A stretch of 21,151 nt of DNA from JBGTHB01 sp041746415. Lineage in GTDB: Bacteria > Pseudomonadota > Gammaproteobacteria > Coxiellales > Coxiellaceae. Both the position numbers and the translations under genes were made by a program. The stretch covers positions 1 through 21,151 of the forward strand of contig JBGTHB010000118.1 in the NCBI GenBank assembly GCA_041746415.1, given 5' to 3'. Position 1 is the stretch's first letter. The number at the start of each line of letters is the position of its first letter. Below are positions 1 to 6,192 of this stretch, piece after piece. The notes beneath the pieces are model-generated. The model saw only the letters and a list, made by a program, of their open reading frames with translations. It searched no databases and was not told the origin of the DNA.

Positions 1-26
1 GTCCAAATATTTGCTAACCTCCTGAT

Positions 27-32
27 TATAAT
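27..32 (+). promoter_or_regulatory. Candidate -10 box of the Csr-like RNA
   Basis: A perfect TATAAT lies at 27-32, with TG at 23-24 close to an extended -10 position. No convincing -35 hexamer is visible in the few bases before it. CsrB/RsmY-type RNAs are usually activated by a GacA/UvrY/LetA response regulator bound further upstream; that region lies outside the window. Confidence 0.4.
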
Positions 33-38
33 GAACAA

Positions 39-347
39 AATTTCTCCACTTCGAGCGTGGAACGCCTGTCGTTATTGAGCTATGCTCTTTAGCCCATTTG
101 TCTCTGTCATTGCTCGTGTTATCTTGAAAGTCCCTTGATGGGAAGCGTGAGTGTTTAGGGTAGCTGGTTCAACAAGGATGTTGAGAGGGAAACCCCGGAC
201 TGGGAAAGTCCACAGCAAACTCTAACACAAATGAGGTAGTCTAAGGTCTGTCCAGTCATGGATGCTATGAGCGAGCAAGGATGCTCGCAACAGACCCTCC
301 AAGTTAGTCATTCGCCGGGGCCGCTCCAAAAGAGCGGCCCTTTTTTT
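39..347 (+). ncRNA. Putative Csr/Rsm-type CsrA-sequestering small RNA
   Basis: Seen: about eight GGA motifs in 290 bases, several in hairpin loops. The clearest are a 6-bp stem TCAACA/TGTTGA (169-174/179-184) closing an AGGA tetraloop, a 6-bp stem GCGAGC/GCTCGC (271-276/283-288) closing AAGGAT, a GGACT/AGTCC stem (197-211) with loop GGGAA, and TCAT/ATGA (256-270) with loop GGATGCT. The last two-hairpin module is enclosed by GGTCTG/CAGACC (245-250/291-296). A second helix, 151-160 with 220-228, encloses the middle hairpins. The RNA ends at a strong terminator. Known: CsrA/RsmA prefers ACARGGAUGU with GGA in a hairpin loop; 172-181 reads exactly ACAAGGATGT. Inferred: this RNA titrates CsrA, as CsrB/C and RsmY/Z do. 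The 5' end is uncertain; 39 assumes initiation from a TATAAT at 27-32, and the RNA could begin before the window. It does not fit my memory of RNase P, 6S or tmRNA. Confidence 0.68.
318..347 (+). terminator. Intrinsic terminator of the Csr-like RNA
   Basis: A perfect 9-bp GC-rich stem, GGGCCGCTC (318-326) with GAGCGGCCC (332-340), has loop CAAAA and is followed directly by seven T (341-347). It ends the upstream RNA and separates it from tpiA. Confidence 0.92.
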
Positions 348-383
348 GCCTACTGTTCGCACTCGCTGCTCAACAACCATCAG

Positions 384-392
384 TGTTATCAT
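384..392 (+). promoter_or_regulatory. Candidate extended -10 promoter for tpiA
   Basis: TGTTATCAT matches the extended -10 form TGnTATAAT at eight of nine positions and lies 34 bases before the tpiA start. Because a strong terminator lies just upstream, tpiA needs its own promoter. The -35 region is poor. TATGAT at 405-410 is another match but would put the start site too close to the ribosome binding site. Confidence 0.35.
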
Positions 393-425
393 CGCCACTT
401 ATTGTATGATGATAAGGATAATTTT

Positions 426-1190
426 ATGCGCCGACCACTCATTGCTGGTAACTGGAAAATGAATGGTGATCGTGTCTCTGTCACCAAGTTATTAGTTGAA
501 ATCAAAGCTCAAGCGACGCAAGTAAACCAGGCTGAGTTAGCGGTGATGCCGCCATCCGTTTATTTAGAATTAGTGCAAAATGCTTTAACGCATTCTGCAA
601 TCAAGTGGGGTGCGCAAGATGTGAGTGCACATGCCGATGGCGCGTTTACCGGTGAAATTTCTGCCAGCATGCTCGCCGATTTCAATTGTGATTACGTTAT
701 CGTAGGCCATTCTGAACGACGTCAATTGTTAGGTGAAACAAATGAATTGGTGGCGCAAAAAAGCAGGGCCGCATTGTTGGCAAAACTTCGTCCCATTGTG
801 TGTATTGGTGAGACGCTTGCGCAGCGTGAAGCAGGAAAAACCTTAGAAATCATCTATGAACAACTTGCAGCAGTGCTGCGTTTAGAACATAATCTGCTCG
901 CGAGTTATCGGCTAGTGGTGGCATATGAACCGATTTGGGCGATTGGCACGGGCAAAACAGCTACGCCAGCAGAAGCGCAAATTGTGCATCAGGCTATTCG
1001 TCGTCAGTTAAGTGAACATCATGTTGATCTCGCACAACAGACTCGTCTGCTTTATGGGGGCAGTGTCAAGCCCGATAATGCGGCGGCGATATTAACCCAA
1101 GCGGATATTGACGGAGTGTTGGTAGGCGGAGCTTCGTTAAATGCAAAATCGTTTATTGAAATAGGTGGCGTATGCAATCAATTATATTAA
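426..1190 (+). CDS. tpiA: Triosephosphate isomerase
   Basis: Interconverts dihydroxyacetone phosphate and glyceraldehyde 3-phosphate in glycolysis and gluconeogenesis, in the cytoplasm, normally as a dimer. The 254-residue product has the family length. Visible signatures are the N-terminal AGNWKMNG with Asn9 and Lys11, the electrophile His95 in YVIVGHSERR, the catalytic base Glu168 in VAYEPIWAIGTGKT with the flexible loop after it, and the phosphate-binding YGGSVKP near residue 210. The start at 426 is chosen because AAGGA at 414-418 is well spaced and homology begins there; a longer in-frame reading from 258 would run through the upstream RNA and its terminator. The 3' end overlaps secG by 19 bases, so the two are probably cotranscribed and translationally coupled. 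Confidence 0.97.
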   Translation: MRRPLIAGNWKMNGDRVSVTKLLVEIKAQATQVNQAELAVMPPSVYLELVQNALTHSAIKWGAQDVSAHADGAFTGEISASMLADFNCDYVIVGHSERRQLLGETNELVAQKSRAALLAKLRPIVCIGETLAQREAGKTLEIIYEQLAAVLRLEHNLLASYRLVVAYEPIWAIGTGKTATPAEAQIVHQAIRRQLSEHHVDLAQQTRLLYGGSVKPDNAAAILTQADIDGVLVGGASLNAKSFIEIGGVCNQLY

Positions 1191-1471
1191 TTTTACATGT
1201 TTTAGTGGCGATTTGCTTAGTCGCCTTGGTTTTAGTGCAGCAAGGTAAAGGTGCAGAAGTGGGTGCGTCATTTGGTAGTGGCTCAGCCAACACCATGTTT
1301 GGTAGTGCTGGTCCGGCACCATTTTTAATGAAATTAACCGCCGTGTTGGGCGCCGTATTTTTTTTAACGAGCCTCGGATTGGGCTTCATGGTGGCGCATC
1401 AAAAACAAACTGCGCCGCAATTAATTTTTCCAACGCAAACAACAGCACCGTTGGATAATCAAAAAAAATAA
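1172..1471 (+). CDS. secG: Protein translocase subunit SecG
   Basis: Small auxiliary subunit of the SecYEG channel in the inner membrane; it assists SecA-driven export. The 99-residue protein has the SecG layout: a first membrane helix (about residues 2-20), the conserved LVLVQQGKGAEVGASFG cytoplasmic loop (about 19-35) followed by a Gly/Ser-rich stretch with NTMFGSAG, a second helix (about 51-75), and a polar tail. The ATG lies inside the end of tpiA, preceded by AGGTGG within the tpiA coding sequence. tpiA-secG-tRNA-Leu is a common gammaproteobacterial order. The stop is nine bases before the tRNA and no terminator separates them, so the tRNA is probably processed from a shared transcript. 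Confidence 0.96.
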   Translation: MQSIILILHVLVAICLVALVLVQQGKGAEVGASFGSGSANTMFGSAGPAPFLMKLTAVLGAVFFLTSLGLGFMVAHQKQTAPQLIFPTQTTAPLDNQKK

Positions 1472-1480
1472 ATGATATAC

Positions 1481-1565
1481 GCCGAAGTGGTGAAATTGGT
1501 AGACACGCTATCTTGAGGGGGTAGTGGCGAAAGCTATGCCGGTTCGAGTCCGGCCTTCGGCACCA
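1481..1565 (+). tRNA. leuU: tRNA-Leu (anticodon GAG)
   Basis: An 85-base class II tRNA with encoded CCA (1563-1565). The acceptor stem is GCCGAAG (1481-1487) with CTTCGGC (1555-1561) and discriminator A1562, the leucine identity base. The D arm reads TGGTGAAATTGGTAGACA. The anticodon arm is CTATC/GGTAG with GAG at 1515-1517. A long variable arm follows, then the T loop GGTTCGAGTCC. It is the equivalent of E. coli leuU, which also follows secG. It reads CUC and CUU codons. Confidence 0.97.
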
Positions 1566-1575
1566 ATAAGTTTAG

Positions 1576-1584
1576 TGCTATCAT
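1576..1584 (+). promoter_or_regulatory. Candidate extended -10 promoter for the nuo operon
   Basis: TGCTATCAT matches TGnTATAAT at eight of nine positions and lies between the tRNA and nuoA. The -35 position (1556-1561, TTCGGC) falls in the tRNA 3' end and is weak. No terminator is visible between secG, the tRNA and nuoA, so read-through from tpiA may also feed nuo. Confidence 0.35.
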
Positions 1585-1621
1585 GTGGATGAAAAAAACG
1601 AGTGTAAGGTGAAGCGCTGCA

Positions 1622-1978
1622 ATGCTTGAGAATTATTTTCCAGTTTTAGTTTTAATCGCCGTAGGTGTTTTTATTGGCATTGCTGCTGTGGCTATTGGTT
1701 GGTTAATCGGTCCGAACAATCCCGATCCCGAAAAAGATTCTCCTTATGAATGTGGTTTTGAAGCATTTGAAGATGCGCGCATGCCGTTTGATGTGCGATT
1801 TTATTTAGTGGCGATTCTCTTTATTATTTTTGATTTAGAAACAGCGTTTTTATTCCCGTGGGCGTTAGCGTTACGCCATCTACCCTGGTTGGGATTTATT
1901 GCTATGTTTGTTTTTCTTGGCTTACTCGTGGTCGGTTTCATTTACGAATGGAAACGTGGCGCATTGGATTGGGAGTAG
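1622..1978 (+). CDS. nuoA: NADH-quinone oxidoreductase subunit A
   Basis: Membrane subunit of respiratory complex I at the junction between the peripheral arm and the membrane arm, near the quinone site. The 118-residue product has three membrane helices (about residues 7-29, 61-83 and 88-110) and the conserved loop DPEKDSPYECGFEAFEDARMPFD between helices 1 and 2, which contains the characteristic Cys of the switching loop, followed by FYLVAILFIIFDLETAFLFPWA. AAGGTGA at 1606-1612 precedes the ATG. First gene of a contiguous nuoA-N operon; the stop is three bases before the GTG of nuoB. Confidence 0.97.
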   Translation: MLENYFPVLVLIAVGVFIGIAAVAIGWLIGPNNPDPEKDSPYECGFEAFEDARMPFDVRFYLVAILFIIFDLETAFLFPWALALRHLPWLGFIAMFVFLGLLVVGFIYEWKRGALDWE

Positions 1979-1981
1979 TAG

Positions 1982-2467
1982 GTGGATAAGCAAAATGGTT
2001 TTGTCGTTACCAACATTGATAAGCTATTTAAATGGGCACAAGGCGGGTCGTTGTGGCCAGTGTCATTTGGTTTAGCTTGTTGCGCAATTGAAATGATGCA
2101 GTGTGCTGCTTCACGCTATGATATTGATCGTTTTGGTTTGATCTTTCGGCCGTCACCACGTCAATCTGATGTGATGATTGTTGCTGGTACGTTATGTAAT
2201 AAAATGGCGCCAGCGTTGCGCAAAGTCTACGATCAAATGGCTGAGCCTAAGTGGGTAATTTCCATGGGATCGTGTGCTAATGGTGGGGGTTATTATCATT
2301 ATTCCTATTCCGTGGTACGTGGCTGCGATCGTATCGTGCCAGTAGACATTTATGTTCCTGGTTGTCCACCCACAGCAGAAGCATTGCTTTATGGCATTAT
2401 TCAATTACAAAATAAAATTCGCCAGCAATTCAGTAACACCATTATCCGTAAGCGAAAAGTAAAATGA
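1982..2467 (+). CDS. nuoB: NADH-quinone oxidoreductase subunit B (N2 cluster)
   Basis: Peripheral-arm subunit that carries the terminal iron-sulfur cluster N2, which passes electrons to quinone. The 161-residue protein shows the N2 ligands: adjacent Cys33-Cys34 in GLACCAIEMM, Cys98 in SMGSCANGGGYY and Cys128 in VPGCPPTAEA. Translation starts at GTG with GGGAG six bases upstream; no in-frame ATG gives a sensible alternative. The end overlaps nuoC by four bases (ATGA). The C-terminus is basic (IIRKRKVK). Confidence 0.97.
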   Translation: MDKQNGFVVTNIDKLFKWAQGGSLWPVSFGLACCAIEMMQCAASRYDIDRFGLIFRPSPRQSDVMIVAGTLCNKMAPALRKVYDQMAEPKWVISMGSCANGGGYYHYSYSVVRGCDRIVPVDIYVPGCPPTAEALLYGIIQLQNKIRQQFSNTIIRKRKVK

Positions 2468-3141
2468 CCCAATCAATTAACCTAATGGATTTGTTGCGCG
2501 ATCGCTTTGCTGAGCAGGTGCTCGAATTTATGCTTGGCAAAGACGCTATGGTGACATTAGAAGTATTGCCGCAACATTTACGTACGTTATGCTGCGCGTT
2601 AAAAGAAGAATCGCCATTTAAATTTGATATGTTAATTGATGTAAGTGGCGTTGATTATCTTGACTACGGTCAATCGCAATGGCGCACACAGGAAACCACA
2701 CTCACTGGTTTTAGTCGAGCCGTGCAGGTTCAGCCTGAAGAACAAATTGTGCCATGGAATAAGCCACGTTTTGCAGCGGTATACCATTTGCTTTCTACTT
2801 CACATAATCAACGCGTGCGGTTGCGCGTGTTTGCGGATGGCGAACCGCCGTTAATTCCTTCGGTTGTGAGCATTTGGTCTGCAGCAAATTGGTATGAGCG
2901 TGAAGCATTTGATCTGTACGGTATTATTTTTGATGGTCATCCCGATTTGCGACGACTTTTAACCGATTACGGTTTTATTGGCCATCCGTTCCGTAAAGAT
3001 TTCCCCTTAATTGGTGAAGTAGAGTTACGTTATGACGCTAAACAGCGCCGTTGTGTTTATGAGCCGGTGAGTATTCGCGAACGCGTGTTAGTGCCAAAAG
3101 TCATTCGTGAAGATAACCGTTATTTTGATGAGCAAGAATAA
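2464..3141 (+). CDS. nuoC: NADH-quinone oxidoreductase subunit C
   Basis: Peripheral-arm 30-kDa subunit without cofactors that packs against NuoD. The 225-residue protein shows the family core: FDMLIDVSGVDYL near residue 60, VYHLLSTSHNQRVRLRVF near 105, and the signature SAANWYEREAFDLYGIIFDGHPDLRRLLTDYGF with the terminal HPFRKDFPLIGEVELRYD. It is a separate gene, not the fused NuoCD of E. coli. It starts inside the nuoB stop (ATGA overlap), which implies translational coupling, and ends two bases before nuoD. Confidence 0.97.
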   Translation: MTQSINLMDLLRDRFAEQVLEFMLGKDAMVTLEVLPQHLRTLCCALKEESPFKFDMLIDVSGVDYLDYGQSQWRTQETTLTGFSRAVQVQPEEQIVPWNKPRFAAVYHLLSTSHNQRVRLRVFADGEPPLIPSVVSIWSAANWYEREAFDLYGIIFDGHPDLRRLLTDYGFIGHPFRKDFPLIGEVELRYDAKQRRCVYEPVSIRERVLVPKVIREDNRYFDEQE

Positions 3142-3143
3142 TT

Positions 3144-4397
3144 ATGGCTGATGTAAAAAATTATACATTTAATTTTGGTCCACAACATCCAGCGGCACAT
3201 GGGGTGCTGCGATTAGTGATGGAAGTGGATGGCGAAGTGATTCAGCGCATTGATCCGCACGTGGGTTTGTTGCATCGCGCCACTGAAAAATTAGCAGAAA
3301 GTAAACCGTATAATCAAAGCATCGGTTACATGGATCGGTTGGATTACGTTTCCATGATGATGAATGAACACAGTTACGTGTTAGCCATCGAAAAATTATT
3401 AGGCATCACCCCACCAATTCGCGCGCAATACATTCGCGTCCTGTTTGATGAGATCACGCGCATTTTGAATCATTTATTGTGGTTAGGTTCTCATGCCTTA
3501 GATATTGGTGCGATGACCGTATTTTTGTATGCTTTTCGTGAGCGTGAAGATTTAATGGATTGTTACGAGGCAGTTTCAGGGGCGCGGATGCACGCCACGT
3601 ATTATCGTCCCGGTGGAGTCTACCGTGATTTACCCAACGCTATGCCAACTTACAAAACTTCACGTTGGAGTAGTGATAAACGCACGCAATCACGCAACCG
3701 CGCCCGCCATGGTTCATTGCTGGATTTTATTGGGGATTTTGCCGAGCGTTTTCCCGCTTTGATTGACGAATACGAAAATTTATTAACTGATAATCGCATC
3801 TGGAAACAGCGCACAGTCGATATTGGTGTGGTTTCAGCAGAAAGAGCGATTAACTTAGGTTTTACAGGACCGATGTTACGCGGTTCCGGTGTGGCGTGGG
3901 ATCTACGCAAAAAACAACCTTATGAAGTGTATGATCAATTGGATTTTGATATTCCCATTGGCACCAATGGCGATTGTTACGATCGTTATTTAGTGCGCAT
4001 GGAAGAAATGCGTCAATCGGTGCGAATCATTCGCCAATGCGTAGAATGGTTGCGCCACAATCCAGGCCCAGTTATTTTAGCCGATTACAAAGTGGTGCCG
4101 CCGCCACGTGAAATGATGAAACGCGATATGGAATCGTTAATCCATCATTTTAAATTATTCAGCGAAGGTTACGTGGTACCGAAGGGCGAAGCGTATGCAG
4201 CGATCGAGCACGCCAAAGGTGAATTCGGTGTGTATATTGTTGCGGATGGGGCGAATAAACCGTATCGCGTAAAAATGCGCGCGGCCAGTTATCCGCATTT
4301 AGCCGCATTAGAAGAGTTATGCAAAGGACACATGATCGCGGATTTGGTTGCCATTATTTCAACGATAGACGTGGTATTTGGTGAGGTGGATCGTTAA
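3144..4397 (+). CDS. nuoD: NADH-quinone oxidoreductase subunit D
   Basis: 49-kDa peripheral subunit that with NuoB forms the quinone-binding pocket; it descends from the large subunit of NiFe hydrogenases. The 417-residue protein is full length. Visible markers are FGPQHPAAHGVLRL near the N-terminus (with the pocket His), IDPHVGLLHRATEKL, YNQSIGYMDRLDYVS with the conserved Tyr and Asp region, YRPGGVYRDLP, and the C-terminal DVVFGEVDR. The segment TYKTSRWSSDK...RNRARHGSLLDFI resembles the form I remember from Legionella-type NuoD. The stop TAA overlaps the nuoE ATG by one base. Confidence 0.98.
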   Translation: MADVKNYTFNFGPQHPAAHGVLRLVMEVDGEVIQRIDPHVGLLHRATEKLAESKPYNQSIGYMDRLDYVSMMMNEHSYVLAIEKLLGITPPIRAQYIRVLFDEITRILNHLLWLGSHALDIGAMTVFLYAFREREDLMDCYEAVSGARMHATYYRPGGVYRDLPNAMPTYKTSRWSSDKRTQSRNRARHGSLLDFIGDFAERFPALIDEYENLLTDNRIWKQRTVDIGVVSAERAINLGFTGPMLRGSGVAWDLRKKQPYEVYDQLDFDIPIGTNGDCYDRYLVRMEEMRQSVRIIRQCVEWLRHNPGPVILADYKVVPPPREMMKRDMESLIHHFKLFSEGYVVPKGEAYAAIEHAKGEFGVYIVADGANKPYRVKMRAASYPHLAALEELCKGHMIADLVAIISTIDVVFGEVDR

Positions 4398-4903
4398 TGA
4401 TAGAGCCTAAAAACAGTTTCACATTAACAGCAAACATGCAGCGCGAAATTGATCACTGGTTGTCAAAATACCCGCCCGCAGAAAAACAATCGGCGTTGAT
4501 TCCAGCATTAATGCTAGTGCAACGGTATAATGATAATTGGTTGCCGGCAGTGGCAATTGAAGCCGTGGCGGATTACCTCGGCGTGCCACATATTGCTGCT
4601 TTTGAAGCTGCTACATTTTATGATCTTTATAATTTAAAGCCAGTAGGCAAACATAAAATTGCATTGTGTACGAACGTTTCGTGTATGTTGCGCGGCAGCG
4701 ATGAAATTTTAAGTTGTATTGAAAAGCGTCTGCAAATTAAACCTGGTGAAACAACTAAAGATGGCAAAGTTACCTTACGTACTGTGGAGTGTTTAGCGGC
4801 TTGTGTTGGTGCACCAATGTGTCAAGTGAATGATAAAGCCTATCATGAAAATTTGACGCCAGAAAAAATAGATAAGTTAATTGATGAATTGGTGGCTGAA
4901 TGA
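4397..4903 (+). CDS. nuoE: NADH-quinone oxidoreductase subunit E (N1a cluster)
   Basis: 24-kDa subunit of the NADH dehydrogenase module; it has a thioredoxin-like fold and binds the [2Fe-2S] cluster N1a. The 168-residue protein has the four ligands Cys91 and Cys96 (ALCTNVSCMLRG) and Cys132 and Cys136 (VECLAACVGAP). Upstream helices contain the conserved FYDLYNLKPVGKHKI stretch. It begins with a one-base overlap with nuoD and ends with a four-base overlap with nuoF, so NuoE and NuoF, which bind each other directly, are probably made in coupled fashion. Confidence 0.97.
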   Translation: MIEPKNSFTLTANMQREIDHWLSKYPPAEKQSALIPALMLVQRYNDNWLPAVAIEAVADYLGVPHIAAFEAATFYDLYNLKPVGKHKIALCTNVSCMLRGSDEILSCIEKRLQIKPGETTKDGKVTLRTVECLAACVGAPMCQVNDKAYHENLTPEKIDKLIDELVAE

Positions 4904-6174
4904 TGCTTAATGAAGTGTGCTATCGAACAATCGGTTTAGAGAAACCTTGGTCACTTAAGACGTATGAGAGTATTGGTGGTTACCAAGTGCTGCGTAAAAT
5001 TATTCAAGAAAAAATGCCGCGTGAGAAAATTATTGAAGCGTTAAAAGCTTCATCTTTGCGTGGACGTGGTGGTGCCGGTTTTCCCACAGGATTAAAGTGG
5101 AGCTTTATGTCGCCAGACAGTCCTGGACCAAAATATTTCTTATGTAATTCCGATGAGAGTGAGCCTGGTACTTGCAAAGACCGCGATATTTTACGCTACA
5201 ACCCACATCAATTATTTGAAGGCATAGCGATTGGTTGTTACACCATGGGCGTATCTGTGGCCTACAATTTTATGCGCGGTGAATTTTGGGAACAGTTTCA
5301 ACGTTGTGAACAAGCACTCGCTGAAGCATATGCGGCCGGATTGTTAGGTAAAAATGTTTTAGGCTCAGCAATTGATATTGATATTTTTAATCACATGAGT
5401 GCTGGCGCTTATATTTGTGGTGAAGAAACGGCATTGATGAATTCGCTAGAAGGCAAAAAAGGCATGCCGCGTTTTAAACCGCCATTCCCTGCTAACTTTG
5501 GTTTATATGGTAGACCAACGACGATTAATAATACTGAAACCATCGCTTCAGTGCCGGTAATTTTACAAAAAGGTGCTGAGTGGTTTGAAAAATTAGGTAA
5601 ACCTAAAAATGGTGGCACCAAGATATTTTGCATGAGTGGTCATTTAGCAAAGCCGGGTAATTTTGAAGTGCCATTGGGCACACCGTTTAAAACATTATTA
5701 GAAATGGCCGGTGGTGTATGGAAAGGGCGTCAATTAAAAGCCGTTATTCCAGGCGGCAGCTCGATGCCAGTGTTGCCGGCCGACGTCATTATGAAAACGG
5801 ACATGGATTACGACAGTTTAATGCAAGCCGGTTCCATGCTGGGTTCAGCTGGTGTGATTGTGATGGATGATCATACCTGTATGGTAAAAGTATTAGAATG
5901 TATTTCGCATTTTTATAAACACGAATCGTGTGGACAATGCACACCTTGTCGCGAGGGTACCGGTTGGATTTTAAGATTGGTTACGGATATTCGTTTGGGT
6001 ACAGCGCACGCAGATGACGTAGAACGATTACGTCGAGTAGCTAAAAATATTGAAGGTCGTACCATTTGCGCATTTGGTGAAGCAGCAGCATGGCCAGTGG
6101 CAGGAATGCTAAAACATTTTGGTAGTGAATTTATTTGGCATGCGGAAAATGGACCGTGTGAATTTTGTCAGTAA
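4900..6174 (+). CDS. nuoF: NADH-quinone oxidoreductase subunit F (FMN, NADH, N3)
   Basis: 51-kDa subunit that binds NADH, FMN and cluster N3 and is the entry point for electrons. The 424-residue protein shows the Gly-rich nucleotide loop RGRGGAGFPTGLKW (residues 54-67), the FMN segment CNSDESEPGTCKDRD (82-96), YICGEETALMNSLEG (171-185), and the [4Fe-4S] motif SCGQCTPC with Cys344, Cys347 and Cys350 plus Cys390 in GRTICAFGEA. Two adjacent in-frame ATG codons (4900 and 4903) are possible starts; 4900 gives the usual ATGA overlap with nuoE. Confidence 0.97.
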   Translation: MMLNEVCYRTIGLEKPWSLKTYESIGGYQVLRKIIQEKMPREKIIEALKASSLRGRGGAGFPTGLKWSFMSPDSPGPKYFLCNSDESEPGTCKDRDILRYNPHQLFEGIAIGCYTMGVSVAYNFMRGEFWEQFQRCEQALAEAYAAGLLGKNVLGSAIDIDIFNHMSAGAYICGEETALMNSLEGKKGMPRFKPPFPANFGLYGRPTTINNTETIASVPVILQKGAEWFEKLGKPKNGGTKIFCMSGHLAKPGNFEVPLGTPFKTLLEMAGGVWKGRQLKAVIPGGSSMPVLPADVIMKTDMDYDSLMQAGSMLGSAGVIVMDDHTCMVKVLECISHFYKHESCGQCTPCREGTGWILRLVTDIRLGTAHADDVERLRRVAKNIEGRTICAFGEAAAWPVAGMLKHFGSEFIWHAENGPCEFCQ

Positions 6175-6192
6175 TGATGATCGAGAGTAATT

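Noticed and set aside
1..347. RNase P RNA, 6S RNA, tmRNA, cobalamin riboswitch or group I/II intron as the identity of the upstream RNA
   Set aside because: Short similar strings occur (GGAAAGTCC, ACAG-AA), but the conserved cores, 3' ends and global pairing of these families are not seen, while GGA-loop hairpins explain most of the structure.
258..425. In-frame 56-codon N-terminal extension of tpiA
   Set aside because: It runs through GGA hairpins and a perfect intrinsic terminator and has no homology to TpiA; the AAGGA and ATG at 426 give the family start.
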